Below, piece by piece: positions 1 to 8,083 of a DNA stretch of 64,000 nucleotides (its first letter is position 1; every line of letters begins with the position of its first letter). The position numbers were made by a program, and so were the translations under genes. The stretch lies in NCBI RefSeq assembly GCF_004297405.1, contig NZ_SCVC01000042.1:248001-312000 (forward strand), in the 5' to 3' direction. This stretch comes from Reyranella sp. GTDB taxonomy: Bacteria; Pseudomonadota; Alphaproteobacteria; Reyranellales; Reyranellaceae. Below the pieces are notes generated by a model, which worked only from the letters and a program-made list of their open reading frames with translations, had not been told where the DNA came from and ran no database searches.

Positions 1-1980
1 GAGACCCACGACATTGTCGGCCCACCACATCGGGCCGCCGCGATAGACCGGCCAGCCGTAGCCGTTGACCCAGATCACGTCGATGTCGAGCGCGCGCTGC
101 GCCATGCCTTCTTCCAGGATCTTGGCGCCCTCGTTCACCATCGGGAAGAGAGCACGCTCCATGATTTCCTGATCGGAGATGGCGCGACGGGTGATGCCGA
201 GCTTCTTCGAGGTCTCCTCGATGATCTTCTCGACCTCGGGATCGGGGATCGGCGTGCGGTCCGGCAGGTTGTACTTATAGTAACCCGCGCCGGTCTTCTG
301 GCCGAAGCGGCCGAGCTCGCAGATCGCGTCGGCAACGTAGCCGGTGTAGCGCACGTTGCGCTTTTCCTTCTCCTTCTTGCCCTGGCGGATGCGCCAGCCC
401 ACGTCGTTGCCGGCGAGGTCGCTCATCGCGAAGGGGCCCATCGGGAAGCCGAAATCGTAGACCACCTTGTCGATCTGCTGGGGAAGGGCACCTTCCTCCA
501 TCATGTAGGCCGACTGCACGCCACGCATGCGCAGCATGCGGTTGCCGACGAAGCCTTCGCAGACACCGACCAGCACGGGGATCTTGCCGATCTTCTTGGA
601 GAAGGACATGACCGTGGCGATGACGTCCTTCTCGGTCGCCTTGCCGCGCACGTTCTCCAGGAGCTTCATGACGTTGGCCGGAGAGAAGAAATGCATGCCG
701 ATCACGTCGCCAGGACGTTGCGTGTAGTTGGCGATCTGGTTGACGTCGAGGCCCGAGGTGTTCGTGGCCAGGATGGCGCCGGGCTTGGTGACCTCGTCCA
801 GCTTCTTGAAGACGGTTTCCTTGACCTCCATGGTCTCGAACACCGCTTCGATCACGAGGTCGACGTCCTTGAGGTCGTTGTAGTCGAGGGTCGGCGTGAT
901 CAGCGCCATGCGCTTCTCGACATCCTCGGCCTTCATGCCGCCGCGCTTGGCGGTGTTCTCGTAGTTGGTGCGGATCGTCTTGAGACCGCGGTCGAGCGCC
1001 TCCTGAGAGGTTTCGAGCAGGGTGACCGGTACGCCGGCATTGGCGAAGTTCATGGCGATGCCGCCACCCATCGTGCCGGCACCGATGATGCCGCCGGTCT
1101 TGATCGTGCGCTGCGGCGTGTCGGACGGCACGTCGAGCACCTTGGCCGCTTCGCGCTCGGCGAAGAAGTAATAACGCTGTGCCGCCGATTCCGACGAGGT
1201 CAGGAGTTCGACGAACAGTTCGCGCTCACGCTTCATGCCTTCGTCGAACGGCAGTTCGACGGCGGCCCGCACGCACTTGATGATGTTCCACGGCGCCTTG
1301 AAGCCTCGCGCCTTGCGGGCGATCGCCTTCTCGGTCTCGGCGAAGAGGTCCGGCGATTCAAGGGTGACGCTGAGGTCGCGGATCCGTCGCCGCGGCGCCT
1401 TCTGGGCCAGCAGCACCTCGGTGTGGGCGATCGCGCCCTTCAGCAGGTCGTCACCCTCGACGAGGGCGTCGACGATGCCCTTGTTCTTGGCTTCGGGAGC
1501 GGGGATGTGACGGCCCGAGAGGATGGCGTCGAGCGCGTACTTGGCGCCGGTGAGGCGGGGCAGGCGCTGGGTGCCGCCGGCGCCCGGCAGGAGGCCGAGA
1601 TGGACTTCCGGCAGGCCGAGGCGCGTGCTGGGCAGCGCCACGCGATAGTGAGCGCCCAGCGCCGTCTCGAGGCCGCCGCCCAGTGGCGTGCCGTGCAGAG
1701 CGGCCACGACCAGCTTGGGCGAGTTCTCCATGGTGGCGATGACGTCGTTCAGGTTGGCGCCCTTGGGCGGCTTGCCGAACTCGCGGATATCGGCACCGGC
1801 AATGAAGGTGCGGCCGCCGCCTATCAGCACGATGGCGTCGACGTTGGGATCCTGGGCGAAGGCGTCGATGCCTTCCTTGATACCGTCACGCACGGCCGCC
1901 GCCAGCGCGTTCACCGGCGGATTGTTGATGGTAAGAATACCGATGCGCCCCTCTGTGGAGCGGATGACTGCGTCGGACAT
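1..1980 (-). CDS. Bifunctional enoyl-CoA hydratase / 3-hydroxyacyl-CoA dehydrogenase (FadB/FadJ-like), 3' end outside window
   Basis: This reads as a beta-oxidation multienzyme: the N-terminal crotonase domain hydrates enoyl-CoA and the C-terminal part oxidises 3-hydroxyacyl-CoA with NAD+. The frame is open from the ATG at 1980 to the window edge, 660 codons of an expected ~700. Residues ~1-190 carry the crotonase signature with the two expected glutamates in GGGLETAL and GLPEVHLGLLPGAGG. Near residue 300 the Rossmann motif IGAGTMGGGIA begins, followed by GMHFFSPANVMKLLENV with the catalytic His. The second 3HCDH domain (YRGGPMWW) is cut by the edge. No start codon further upstream is plausible because 177 bp of non-coding sequence follows before the divergent Bug gene. 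A thiolase partner might lie to the left of the window. The family call is firm; chain-length specificity cannot be read. Confidence 0.93.
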   Translation of the reverse strand, partial: MSDAVIRSTEGRIGILTINNPPVNALAAAVRDGIKEGIDAFAQDPNVDAIVLIGGGRTFIAGADIREFGKPPKGANLNDVIATMENSPKLVVAALHGTPLGGGLETALGAHYRVALPSTRLGLPEVHLGLLPGAGGTQRLPRLTGAKYALDAILSGRHIPAPEAKNKGIVDALVEGDDLLKGAIAHTEVLLAQKAPRRRIRDLSVTLESPDLFAETEKAIARKARGFKAPWNIIKCVRAAVELPFDEGMKRERELFVELLTSSESAAQRYYFFAEREAAKVLDVPSDTPQRTIKTGGIIGAGTMGGGIAMNFANAGVPVTLLETSQEALDRGLKTIRTNYENTAKRGGMKAEDVEKRMALITPTLDYNDLKDVDLVIEAVFETMEVKETVFKKLDEVTKPGAILATNTSGLDVNQIANYTQRPGDVIGMHFFSPANVMKLLENVRGKATEKDVIATVMSFSKKIGKIPVLVGVCEGFVGNRMLRMRGVQSAYMMEEGALPQQIDKVVYDFGFPMGPFAMSDLAGNDVGWRIRQGKKEKEKRNVRYTGYVADAICELGRFGQKTGAGYYKYNLPDRTPIPDPEVEKIIEETSKKLGITRRAISDQEIMERALFPMVNEGAKILEEGMAQRALDIDVIWVNGYGWPVYRGGPMWWADNVVGL

Positions 1981-2157
1981 GGACGTTCTTCCCTGATAAG
2001 TGCCGGTTCGGGGGATGGTCTTAGCAATCCCTGCGTGCCCCGCCCAGCGACTACGTGTTTCGCTTTGCGGAGAAAGGTGCATTTACACAGCCTAGCGGCC
2101 AGGAAATGCGGTCGCTATGCATCGCCGCGAAAAAAATACTCTGGAGGACATGAGGCA

Positions 2158-3153
2158 ATGCCGAACTCAACCACGACCCGCCGCGGCTTGCTGCGCACAG
2201 GTGCAGCCGTCGGCCTGACGCTTTCGGCCCCGTCCATTGTCCGTGCCCAGGGCACCTGGCCCAGCAAGCAGATTACCATGGTGGTGAACTTTCCGGCTGG
2301 CGGCCTGACGGACGGCATCGCACGCGCCTTCAGCCAGCATGTGAGCCAGGCAACGGGGCAGCAGGTCATCATCGACAACAAGCCCGGCGCCAGCGGCAAC
2401 ATCGGCGCGGCGATGGTCGCCCGCGCGCCGGCCGATGGCCACACGTTCCTGCACTCGGTGTCGAGCACGCTGATTCAGAACCGCGTCATGTTCAAGACGC
2501 TGGGCTTCGACCCGGACAAGGATTTCACCATCGTTTCGGGCACGCCGTCGGGCGTGTTGCCGGTGGTCGTGCACAAGTCGGTGCCGGTGACGAACCTCAA
2601 GGACTTCGTCGGCTATGCCCGGACGAACAAGGTGAACTTCGGCTCTTGGGCGCTCGGCTCCTCGGCGCACATCTTCGCGCAGGCGCTGAACGAGAAGTAC
2701 GGCCTCAAGATGGAGATCGTGACCTACAAGGGTGAAGCGCCGATGTGGCAGGACATGGGGGCAGGCTCGTTGCAGGCGGCGATGGGCAGCCCGCAGGCAA
2801 TGAACGCTCTCCTGGTGAAGGGCGACGTGCGCGCCATTGCAGCGCCCTCCAAGGTTCGTGCCGTGCAGCTTCCCGACGTGCCGACCTCGCGCGAGCAGGG
2901 CTTCGACGACGATTCCTTCACCGTGTCGGGCTGGCTGGCGCTGGCGGCACCGGCCGCTACGCCCAAGGACATCGTGAAGAAGATGTCCGATCTCTGGTTT
3001 GCGGCCGCCGATTCAGAACCCGGCCGCAAGATGATGCAGAGCTTCGGTCTAGTCGAAAAGCCGCTGCAGCATGAAGAGGTGATGGTCGACTACGAACGGC
3101 TGAAGTCGACCCTCATCCCGCGCATCGTAGCGCTGGGCCTCAAGCCCGAGTAG
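2158..3153 (+). CDS. Tripartite tricarboxylate transporter substrate-binding protein (Bug family), Tat signal
   Basis: This is a 331-aa periplasmic solute-binding protein of the Bug/TctC family, which captures carboxylates or similar small acids. The start at 2158 follows a good GGAGG (2143-2147), and the N-terminus has a twin-arginine leader (TTRRGLLRTG, then a hydrophobic stretch ending APSIVRAQG). The diagnostic early motif PAGGLTDGIARAF and the later VIIDNKPGASGNIGAAMVA and DVPTSREQGF are present. The open frame extends upstream to 691 but that part is antisense to the crotonase gene and is not coding. No TctA/TctB membrane genes are beside it, as is usual for orphan Bug proteins. It overlaps the convergent amidase by 14 bp. 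The ligand is unknown. Confidence 0.92.
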   Translation: MPNSTTTRRGLLRTGAAVGLTLSAPSIVRAQGTWPSKQITMVVNFPAGGLTDGIARAFSQHVSQATGQQVIIDNKPGASGNIGAAMVARAPADGHTFLHSVSSTLIQNRVMFKTLGFDPDKDFTIVSGTPSGVLPVVVHKSVPVTNLKDFVGYARTNKVNFGSWALGSSAHIFAQALNEKYGLKMEIVTYKGEAPMWQDMGAGSLQAAMGSPQAMNALLVKGDVRAIAAPSKVRAVQLPDVPTSREQGFDDDSFTVSGWLALAAPAATPKDIVKKMSDLWFAAADSEPGRKMMQSFGLVEKPLQHEEVMVDYERLKSTLIPRIVALGLKPE

Positions 3154-4531
3154 CCACGCGCTTCACGTTTTCAGAGAGCCAGCGCGCGAGGCCGGTCATA
3201 CGGGCGTCCTCGTGCTGCTGGCCCATGAGCTGGACGCCGACAGGCATACCGTCGACGCTCATCAGCGGGACCGTTACGACCGGCGCGAAGAGCATTGAAC
3301 TCGGCGCGTTGAACACGAAATCGCCGGTCGGCCGCGGCGCCAGCGGCTGGCCCGGTACATCGCCCGACCAGAGTGGCGCCGGTCCGGGGCATGCGAGCGT
3401 AATCGCAGCGTCGGCCAGCGACGCCATCAAGGCATGGGTCTGCTGCGCGGTCTGGCGGGCGAGTAGAGCGGCGCGATAATCGTCCGGCGTCATCGCCTCG
3501 GCCTTGGCGAGAGTGGCTTTGGCGCGCTCGCTGACACCGGCCGGATTGTTATCGACGATGCCGCGCTGGCCCCAGCGGTTTTCCCAGCTCGTGACGCCGT
3601 TGCACACGGAGCGGCCATTGGCGATCGACCGCTCCAACGCCTCGACCAGCGGATGGTCCTTGCGTCGGATCAGGGTCACGCCTGCATCGTGGAGCTGCTT
3701 CAACACCGCCTCGAAGCCAGCTTTCGTCGCCGCGTCGACGTCCGGCCATCCCTCGGTTTCGAGCACGATCAGCCGATTGGGCTTCGCTGAAGCCGGCAGA
3801 GTCGAGGGGCCCATCAGGCCAACCGCTCCGCGATCGCCGCCGGCGCGTTGCGCGATCTCGATGGCGACCTGCCACATGTCTTCCAGGCTGCCGGCATGAG
3901 GACCGTGCGTGCTCTGGCTGGTCGCCTGACGTTCGCCGCGGTTGATGCCGCCCTGCGTCGGCTTCAGCGCGAAGTTCCCGCAATAGGCCGCGGGTCGGAT
4001 GATCGAGCCGCCGACCTGGGTGCCGATCGCGGCTGGGACCATGTTGGCGCCAACAGCGGCGGCGGAACCGGAAGAAGAGCCGCCGGGCGTGCGGGCTGGG
4101 TCGAACGGATTGGTGCTGGCGCCGGGATGCGAACCGCCAAGCTCCGCCGTCACCGCCTTGGCGAGAATCACCGCACCCGCCTGACGCAGCGCCCAGACGG
4201 CCGCATTGTCGCGCTTCGGGAAATTTCCTTTGAAAGCGGCGCAACCCATCTCGGTCGGCATGTCTTTGGTTTCAAGCAGGTCCTTGATGGCAAGTGGCAT
4301 GCCGTCGATCGGCGACAGCGGCTTGCCCTGCTTCCAACGCGCGGTGCTGGCATCGGCCGCCGTGCGGGCGCCGGCTTCGTTGATGGCTGTCAATGCCTTC
4401 ACCACGGGCTCGCGTGCCGCGATGGTTTCCAGGCATCGTTCGAGAAAGGCGCGCGGCGTGTCGCTGCCGTCGCTGAAGCGTTGCGTCGCGTCGTGAAAGG
4501 TAAGTGGCTTGTAATCCTGATACGCGGTCAT
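3140..4531 (-). CDS. Amidase (amidase signature family)
   Basis: This 463-aa enzyme belongs to the amidase signature family, which hydrolyses amides with a Ser-cisSer-Lys triad. The Gly/Ser-rich core is clear: GGSSSGSAAAVGANMVPAAIG followed by TQVGGSIIRPAAYCG, with the catalytic Lys in AIKDLLETKD near residue 85. The usual TDTGGSIRxPA is altered here to TQVGGSIIRPA, which keeps the catalytic serine. There is no signal peptide, so it is cytoplasmic. It converges on the Bug gene with a 14-bp overlap and stands alone as a transcription unit. GatA-type tRNA amidotransferase is unlikely because GatB/GatC are absent and the length is typical of catabolic amidases. Substrate unknown. Confidence 0.9.
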   Translation of the reverse strand: MTAYQDYKPLTFHDATQRFSDGSDTPRAFLERCLETIAAREPVVKALTAINEAGARTAADASTARWKQGKPLSPIDGMPLAIKDLLETKDMPTEMGCAAFKGNFPKRDNAAVWALRQAGAVILAKAVTAELGGSHPGASTNPFDPARTPGGSSSGSAAAVGANMVPAAIGTQVGGSIIRPAAYCGNFALKPTQGGINRGERQATSQSTHGPHAGSLEDMWQVAIEIAQRAGGDRGAVGLMGPSTLPASAKPNRLIVLETEGWPDVDAATKAGFEAVLKQLHDAGVTLIRRKDHPLVEALERSIANGRSVCNGVTSWENRWGQRGIVDNNPAGVSERAKATLAKAEAMTPDDYRAALLARQTAQQTHALMASLADAAITLACPGPAPLWSGDVPGQPLAPRPTGDFVFNAPSSMLFAPVVTVPLMSVDGMPVGVQLMGQQHEDARMTGLARWLSENVKRVATRA

Positions 4532-4627
4532 TGTCTCTTCGTCCTCGGTCGGTAAGGTCAGGATAGACCTTAGCTCTACTTCGGGCGTTTGTTCGCGTTA
4601 AACTCCGATCGTTTGAAAGGCGGCTTC

Positions 4628-5194
4628 ATGACGACCAAGCGACCCCGCATCGAAGGATTCGCGATCGTGTCCCGCGAAGGCATGATCGCCGGCTCGGATG
4701 CCTCCTTTCCGGAGGGGCTGAAGATCCCGGGCGATCAGAAGTTCTATCAAGACTCGCTCGACCGGGCCTCGGCTGTGGCCAATGGCCGACATTCAGCGGA
4801 AGGCGGCCCGAAGGAAGCGGCACGCAAGCGCATCGTGCTGACGCGGCGAGTCGAGCGCATTGTGCCTGATCCCCGCAATGCCAATGCCGTGTTGTGGAAT
4901 CCGGCGACAGCACCATTCGAAGAAGCGTGGATGAAGCTCGGCGCGCCCGAGGGAACTCTTGCGGTGGTGGGCGGAACCGACGTGTTCGGCCTGTTCCTGA
5001 ATATTGGCTACGACGTGTTCTATCTCACCCGCGCGCAGGCGAGCGTGCCCCGTGGTCGGCCGGTTTTTCCGGGTGTCGGCCATGGTGTCTTGCCGGACGA
5101 GGTGTTGCAGAAACATGGCATGGTGTTGCGCAGCAGCCGCGTGGTCGACGAAGCTACCGAGACCCGCGTCGAGGAGTGGGTCGCCAAAAGCTAG
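4628..5194 (+). CDS. Dihydrofolate reductase-like (RibD C-terminal fold) protein
   Basis: This 188-aa protein resembles the DHFR/RibD-C reductase fold. Visible markers are the early EGFAIVSREGMIAGSD strand-loop, the central APEGTLAVVGGTDVFGLFL segment that corresponds to the GG-nucleotide-binding turn of the family, and a compact single-domain size. I chose the ATG at 4628, preceded by GAAAGG, over an in-frame upstream start at 4589 that adds a non-conserved stretch. The stop overlaps the convergent MBL gene by 4 bp. It is not close to classical FolA, so the substrate is unknown. Confidence in coding is high, in function moderate. Confidence 0.7.
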   Translation: MTTKRPRIEGFAIVSREGMIAGSDASFPEGLKIPGDQKFYQDSLDRASAVANGRHSAEGGPKEAARKRIVLTRRVERIVPDPRNANAVLWNPATAPFEEAWMKLGAPEGTLAVVGGTDVFGLFLNIGYDVFYLTRAQASVPRGRPVFPGVGHGVLPDEVLQKHGMVLRSSRVVDEATETRVEEWVAKS

Positions 5195-5928
5195 AAGTCG
5201 ACGACCATGCCGTCGTGAGCCGCTTCGAGGGCGATCTCACCCTGGCGGCCGAGCAGTTCGGCACTCATGTGAGTGACGATGGTGCGCTTCGCGCCGATCT
5301 CCGGCAGGTGGCGGCTGAGCGTCGTGTAGTCGATGTGGTACTTCATCACTTTGTCGAAGAAGTAGGCTTCGCAGATGAAGAGATCGGCGTCGCGGCCAGC
5401 CGGGATGAGTTCCTCGACCCATTCGGTATCGCCCGAGTAGGTGAGCACCTTGCCCTCGGTCTCGATCCTGAGTGCGTAGGACGGCGCGCCGCTATAGTGC
5501 TTCATCAGGTAGGGCGTGACGGCGAGCCCATCGAGCTCGACTCTTTCGTGTAGTTCGAGTTCTCGGATCTCCAAGGCGAACTTGCGCTCGACCTTGGTGG
5601 AGCCTGCGAACATCGCCTCCATGACGATCATCAGCCGTTCCCGGAAGCCCGGCGGTCCGGCAAGGACGAGCGGCGCGGTGCGGCGGCTGACGAGCTGCGC
5701 GTCGAGCAGGAAGAAGGGTAGGCCGCCGAAATGGTCGCCATGCAGATGGCTCACCAGCACGGTCGAGATGCCGTTGGGATCGACACCCCATTTGCGGATC
5801 GCCACCATGGAAGAAGCGCCGCAATCGACTAATACATTGCCCTGTTGAGCGCGTTCGAGATGGAAGCAGGTGTTGAACCGTCCGCCGCTGCCGAAGGCAT
5901 CGCCCGACCCGAGGAACTGAAGACGCAT
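5191..5928 (-). CDS. MBL-fold metallo-hydrolase (RNase Z-like)
   Basis: This 245-aa protein has the metallo-beta-lactamase fold with SHLHGDHFGGLPFFL near residue 60, the classical HxHxDH zinc site, a later YSGDTEW supplying the bridging Asp, and VTHMSAE supplying a further His. The start MRLQFLGSGDAFGSGGRFNTC is typical of RNase Z/arylsulfatase-like MBL proteins. There is no signal peptide. True RNase Z usually is longer and carries an exosite, so a generic phosphodiesterase or hydrolase is as likely. It lies 22 bp downstream of the TfdA-like gene on the same strand and may be co-transcribed with it. Confidence 0.87.
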   Translation of the reverse strand: MRLQFLGSGDAFGSGGRFNTCFHLERAQQGNVLVDCGASSMVAIRKWGVDPNGISTVLVSHLHGDHFGGLPFFLLDAQLVSRRTAPLVLAGPPGFRERLMIVMEAMFAGSTKVERKFALEIRELELHERVELDGLAVTPYLMKHYSGAPSYALRIETEGKVLTYSGDTEWVEELIPAGRDADLFICEAYFFDKVMKYHIDYTTLSRHLPEIGAKRTIVTHMSAELLGRQGEIALEAAHDGMVVDF

Positions 5929-5950
5929 AAACTACCGACTATGTTCGTTC

Positions 5951-6841
5951 TTACGGCGCCTGCTCGAGGCTCGACACTTCGTTGGTGAGCGTCGTGCGGC
6001 GCATGTCGCGGACTTCCTTGGAATTGAAGCGCCGCGCGCGATGCATGGTGACGCGATTGTCCCATATCACCAGGTCGAACGGCCGCCAGACATGTGCATA
6101 GACGAACTGCCGTTGCGTCGCGTGCTCGTTGAGATCGCGCAGGAAGGCACGTGCCTCCGGTACCGGCCAGCCTTCGATCTCGCCGGCATGGCTTGCGAGA
6201 TAGAGTGAGAGGCGTCCGGTGTTCGGATGGCGTCGCACGAGGCGCTGGCGCACGGGCGCCCATTTCAGCCGCTCGGCCTCGGTGAAGTCGTCGAAGCCCA
6301 GCATGCCGCGTGAATAGATCTGGCTGTGTCGGCAGATGAGATCGAGCACCTCGTGCTTCGTCTCTTCATCCAGTGCATCGTAGGCCGCCCGCATGTCGGC
6401 GAACTCGGTGTTGCCGCCGGCCGCCGGGATCGTGCGAGCTGAGAGGAGGGAATACTTGGCAGGCACATCCTTGAAGGAGCTGTCGGAATGCCAGAGCAGG
6501 TTGCCCAGGCTGAACAGCCGGCGGCGGTCGTCGCGCGCCAACACGTTGCCGTTCACATCAAGGTTGGAGATGTCGTTTAGGTCCATGCTCATGCGCCGCT
6601 GTTCCGGCGGCATGATGTCTCCGGTCGCCTGTTCAAGCGGCCCGAGCTGGCGGCTGAAGACGAGCTGTTGCTCGTCGTCGAGACGCTGGTCGTGGAACAC
6701 CAGCACGCCGAACTGATCCATGCCGGCATGGATGGCCGTCACCTCTTCATCTGAGAGAGGACGGGTGAGGTCGATGCCCGACACCTCGCCGGCGAAGAAG
6801 GCGCGGTTCACGGGATCGATGGGGCGAATGTCGATCGTCAT
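5951..6841 (-). CDS. TauD/TfdA family 2-oxoglutarate-dependent dioxygenase
   Basis: This 296-aa enzyme belongs to the Fe(II)/2-oxoglutarate TauD/TfdA family, which hydroxylates substrates such as taurine or 2,4-D. The iron site is visible as LWHSDSSF (His118, Asp120) and VTMHRARRF (His267), and a downstream Arg in DMRRTTL fits the 2-oxoglutarate carboxylate binder. Length matches TfdA (~290 aa). It is 12 bp downstream of the WYL regulator on the same strand, so it is probably regulated by it. The real substrate cannot be inferred; herbicide cleavage should not be assumed. Confidence 0.9.
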   Translation of the reverse strand: MTIDIRPIDPVNRAFFAGEVSGIDLTRPLSDEEVTAIHAGMDQFGVLVFHDQRLDDEQQLVFSRQLGPLEQATGDIMPPEQRRMSMDLNDISNLDVNGNVLARDDRRRLFSLGNLLWHSDSSFKDVPAKYSLLSARTIPAAGGNTEFADMRAAYDALDEETKHEVLDLICRHSQIYSRGMLGFDDFTEAERLKWAPVRQRLVRRHPNTGRLSLYLASHAGEIEGWPVPEARAFLRDLNEHATQRQFVYAHVWRPFDLVIWDNRVTMHRARRFNSKEVRDMRRTTLTNEVSSLEQAP

Positions 6842-6853
6842 GATGGGCCGAGC

Positions 6854-7570
6854 CTAGCGCGAGTCCGGCGGGACGGCGAGGGAGCCTGGTCGGGTCTTGG
6901 GCAGGGCGGACCACTCTGCGAACAGGCGGCCATTGTTCTGGTCGAAATGTTCGTCCAGCACACGGGAGGCCGCGATCCGTTCGACGCGGAAATTGCGGTA
7001 GTCGCCGCGCAGCTCACACCAGGCGCCGACCAGCGTGACGTCGACATAGTAGGCCATGGCGATCGGCCAGATCGTGCGGTTGGTGCGCCGGCCCCCTTCA
7101 TCGGCGTAGGCGATGTAGAGCTTCCGGCTGTCGCGAATGGCGGCGCGGATCTCGGCGAGATCGACGCCTTGTGCTTCGGCCGCCATGCCTGGCGAGATGT
7201 AGACCGGCGGGGCAACGACGTGGCTGCGCAGGCGCTCCGGCAGTACGACAGAGACCTTGGCCAGAACGGCTTCCGCCGCTTCCTGCAGCTTGGGATCGCG
7301 CAGGCGGTGGACCAGTCGGGCGCCGACCGCGATGGCCTCGACCTCCTCGACGGTGAACATCAGCGGCGGTAAGTCGAAACCCTTGCGCAGGACATAGCCG
7401 ATGCCGGGCGCGCCTTCGATCGGCACGCGCCGAGCCTGCAAGGTGGCGATGTCGCGATAGACGGTGCGCGGCGTGACTTCGAGGTCGGCCGCCAGCGCCG
7501 CCGCTGTCACCGGCCGGCTGGCCGTGCGCAGACGCTGGATGATGTCGAACAGTCGGTCTGAGCGGCGCAT
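6854..7570 (-). CDS. YafY-family HTH/WYL-domain transcriptional regulator
   Basis: This 238-aa protein has an N-terminal HTH_11 domain (MRRSDRLFDIIQRLRTASRP, then ADLEVTPRTVYRDIATLQ) followed by a WYL ligand-sensing domain. It is the usual length for YafY-like repressors. I chose the ATG at 7570, which has GGAAG about 4-8 bases upstream and begins with the family's typical MRRSDRLF; a TTG at 7588 would add six residues (MKKWKK). It is divergent from the RidA-EamA operon, and the 96-bp intergenic region carries a perfect inverted repeat that is a likely operator. It is followed 12 bp later by the TfdA-like dioxygenase. Confidence 0.9.
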   Translation of the reverse strand: MRRSDRLFDIIQRLRTASRPVTAAALAADLEVTPRTVYRDIATLQARRVPIEGAPGIGYVLRKGFDLPPLMFTVEEVEAIAVGARLVHRLRDPKLQEAAEAVLAKVSVVLPERLRSHVVAPPVYISPGMAAEAQGVDLAEIRAAIRDSRKLYIAYADEGGRRTNRTIWPIAMAYYVDVTLVGAWCELRGDYRNFRVERIAASRVLDEHFDQNNGRLFAEWSALPKTRPGSLAVPPDSR

Positions 7571-7601
7571 TTTCTTCCATTTCTTCAAGAGCTTATCACT
7601 A

Positions 7602-7619
7602 CTGACACAACGTTGTCAG
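7602..7619. promoter_or_regulatory. Candidate operator of the YafY/WYL regulator
   Basis: The intergenic region between the WYL regulator and ridA-like gene contains a perfect inverted repeat, CTGACA-N6-TGTCAG, whose centre is itself the palindrome ACAACGTTGT at 7607-7616. Position between two divergent genes suits autoregulation plus control of the RidA-EamA pair. Assignment to this regulator is inference from location. Confidence 0.55.
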
Positions 7620-7666
7620 GAGGGAGTCAGTAAGTGTCCCTGGCATCCACCAAGGAGAAAGCCGCC

Positions 7667-8083
7667 ATGACCACTCCCACCGCCAGGGTCGAGATCTCGT
7701 CGCCCTCTGTGCCTGCGTTGGCGAAGTTTGCCGCGCGCAACAGCGTCCCGGTTTCGCCCGTCGTGCGGGCTGGAGACTGGGTCTATGTCTCGGGCCTGCC
7801 GCCGGTGAATCCTGAGACAGGCGCCTACGACATCCTGCCGATCGACCAGCAGACGCGCCGCGTTCTCGAGCACCTGAAAGCCTGTCTCGAAGCGGCAGGC
7901 TCCGCGCTCGACCGTGTCGTCAAATGCACGGTTTATTGCTCGAACCCGGCCTATTTCGCGACCGTCAACGCGATCTATGCGGAGTATTTCGTCGATCACA
8001 AACCGGCGCGCGTATTTCTCTGCACGGCGGGATGGTTCGGCCCCTTCGACATCGAGATCGATTGTGTCGCGCTCGCCAAGTAG
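7667..8083 (+). CDS. RidA family protein
   Basis: This 138-aa protein has the RidA (YjgF/YER057c/UK114) fold, whose members deaminate reactive enamines/imines in the cytoplasm. Evidence is the GDWVYVSGLPPVNPETG stretch, LEHLKACLEAAGSALDRVVKCTVY and the C-terminal IEIDCVALAK. The ATG at 7667 has an excellent AAGGAGA about 9 bases upstream and is preferred to a GTG at 7634. The canonical substrate-binding Arg region (usually Rxx.VE near the end) reads PARVFLCTAGWFGPFDIEID, so this is a divergent RidA subgroup member. Its stop overlaps the EamA transporter start by 20 bp, implying translational coupling. Confidence 0.88.
   Translation: MTTPTARVEISSPSVPALAKFAARNSVPVSPVVRAGDWVYVSGLPPVNPETGAYDILPIDQQTRRVLEHLKACLEAAGSALDRVVKCTVYCSNPAYFATVNAIYAEYFVDHKPARVFLCTAGWFGPFDIEIDCVALAK

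Noticed and set aside
691..2157. The 5' extension of the Bug gene frame from 691 to 2157.
   Set aside because: It is antisense to the crotonase gene and the Tat leader begins at 2158 behind a strong SD.
6854..7588. A TTG at 7588 as the start of the WYL regulator.
   Set aside because: The ATG at 7570 has a closer SD and starts with the conserved MRRSDRLF of the family.
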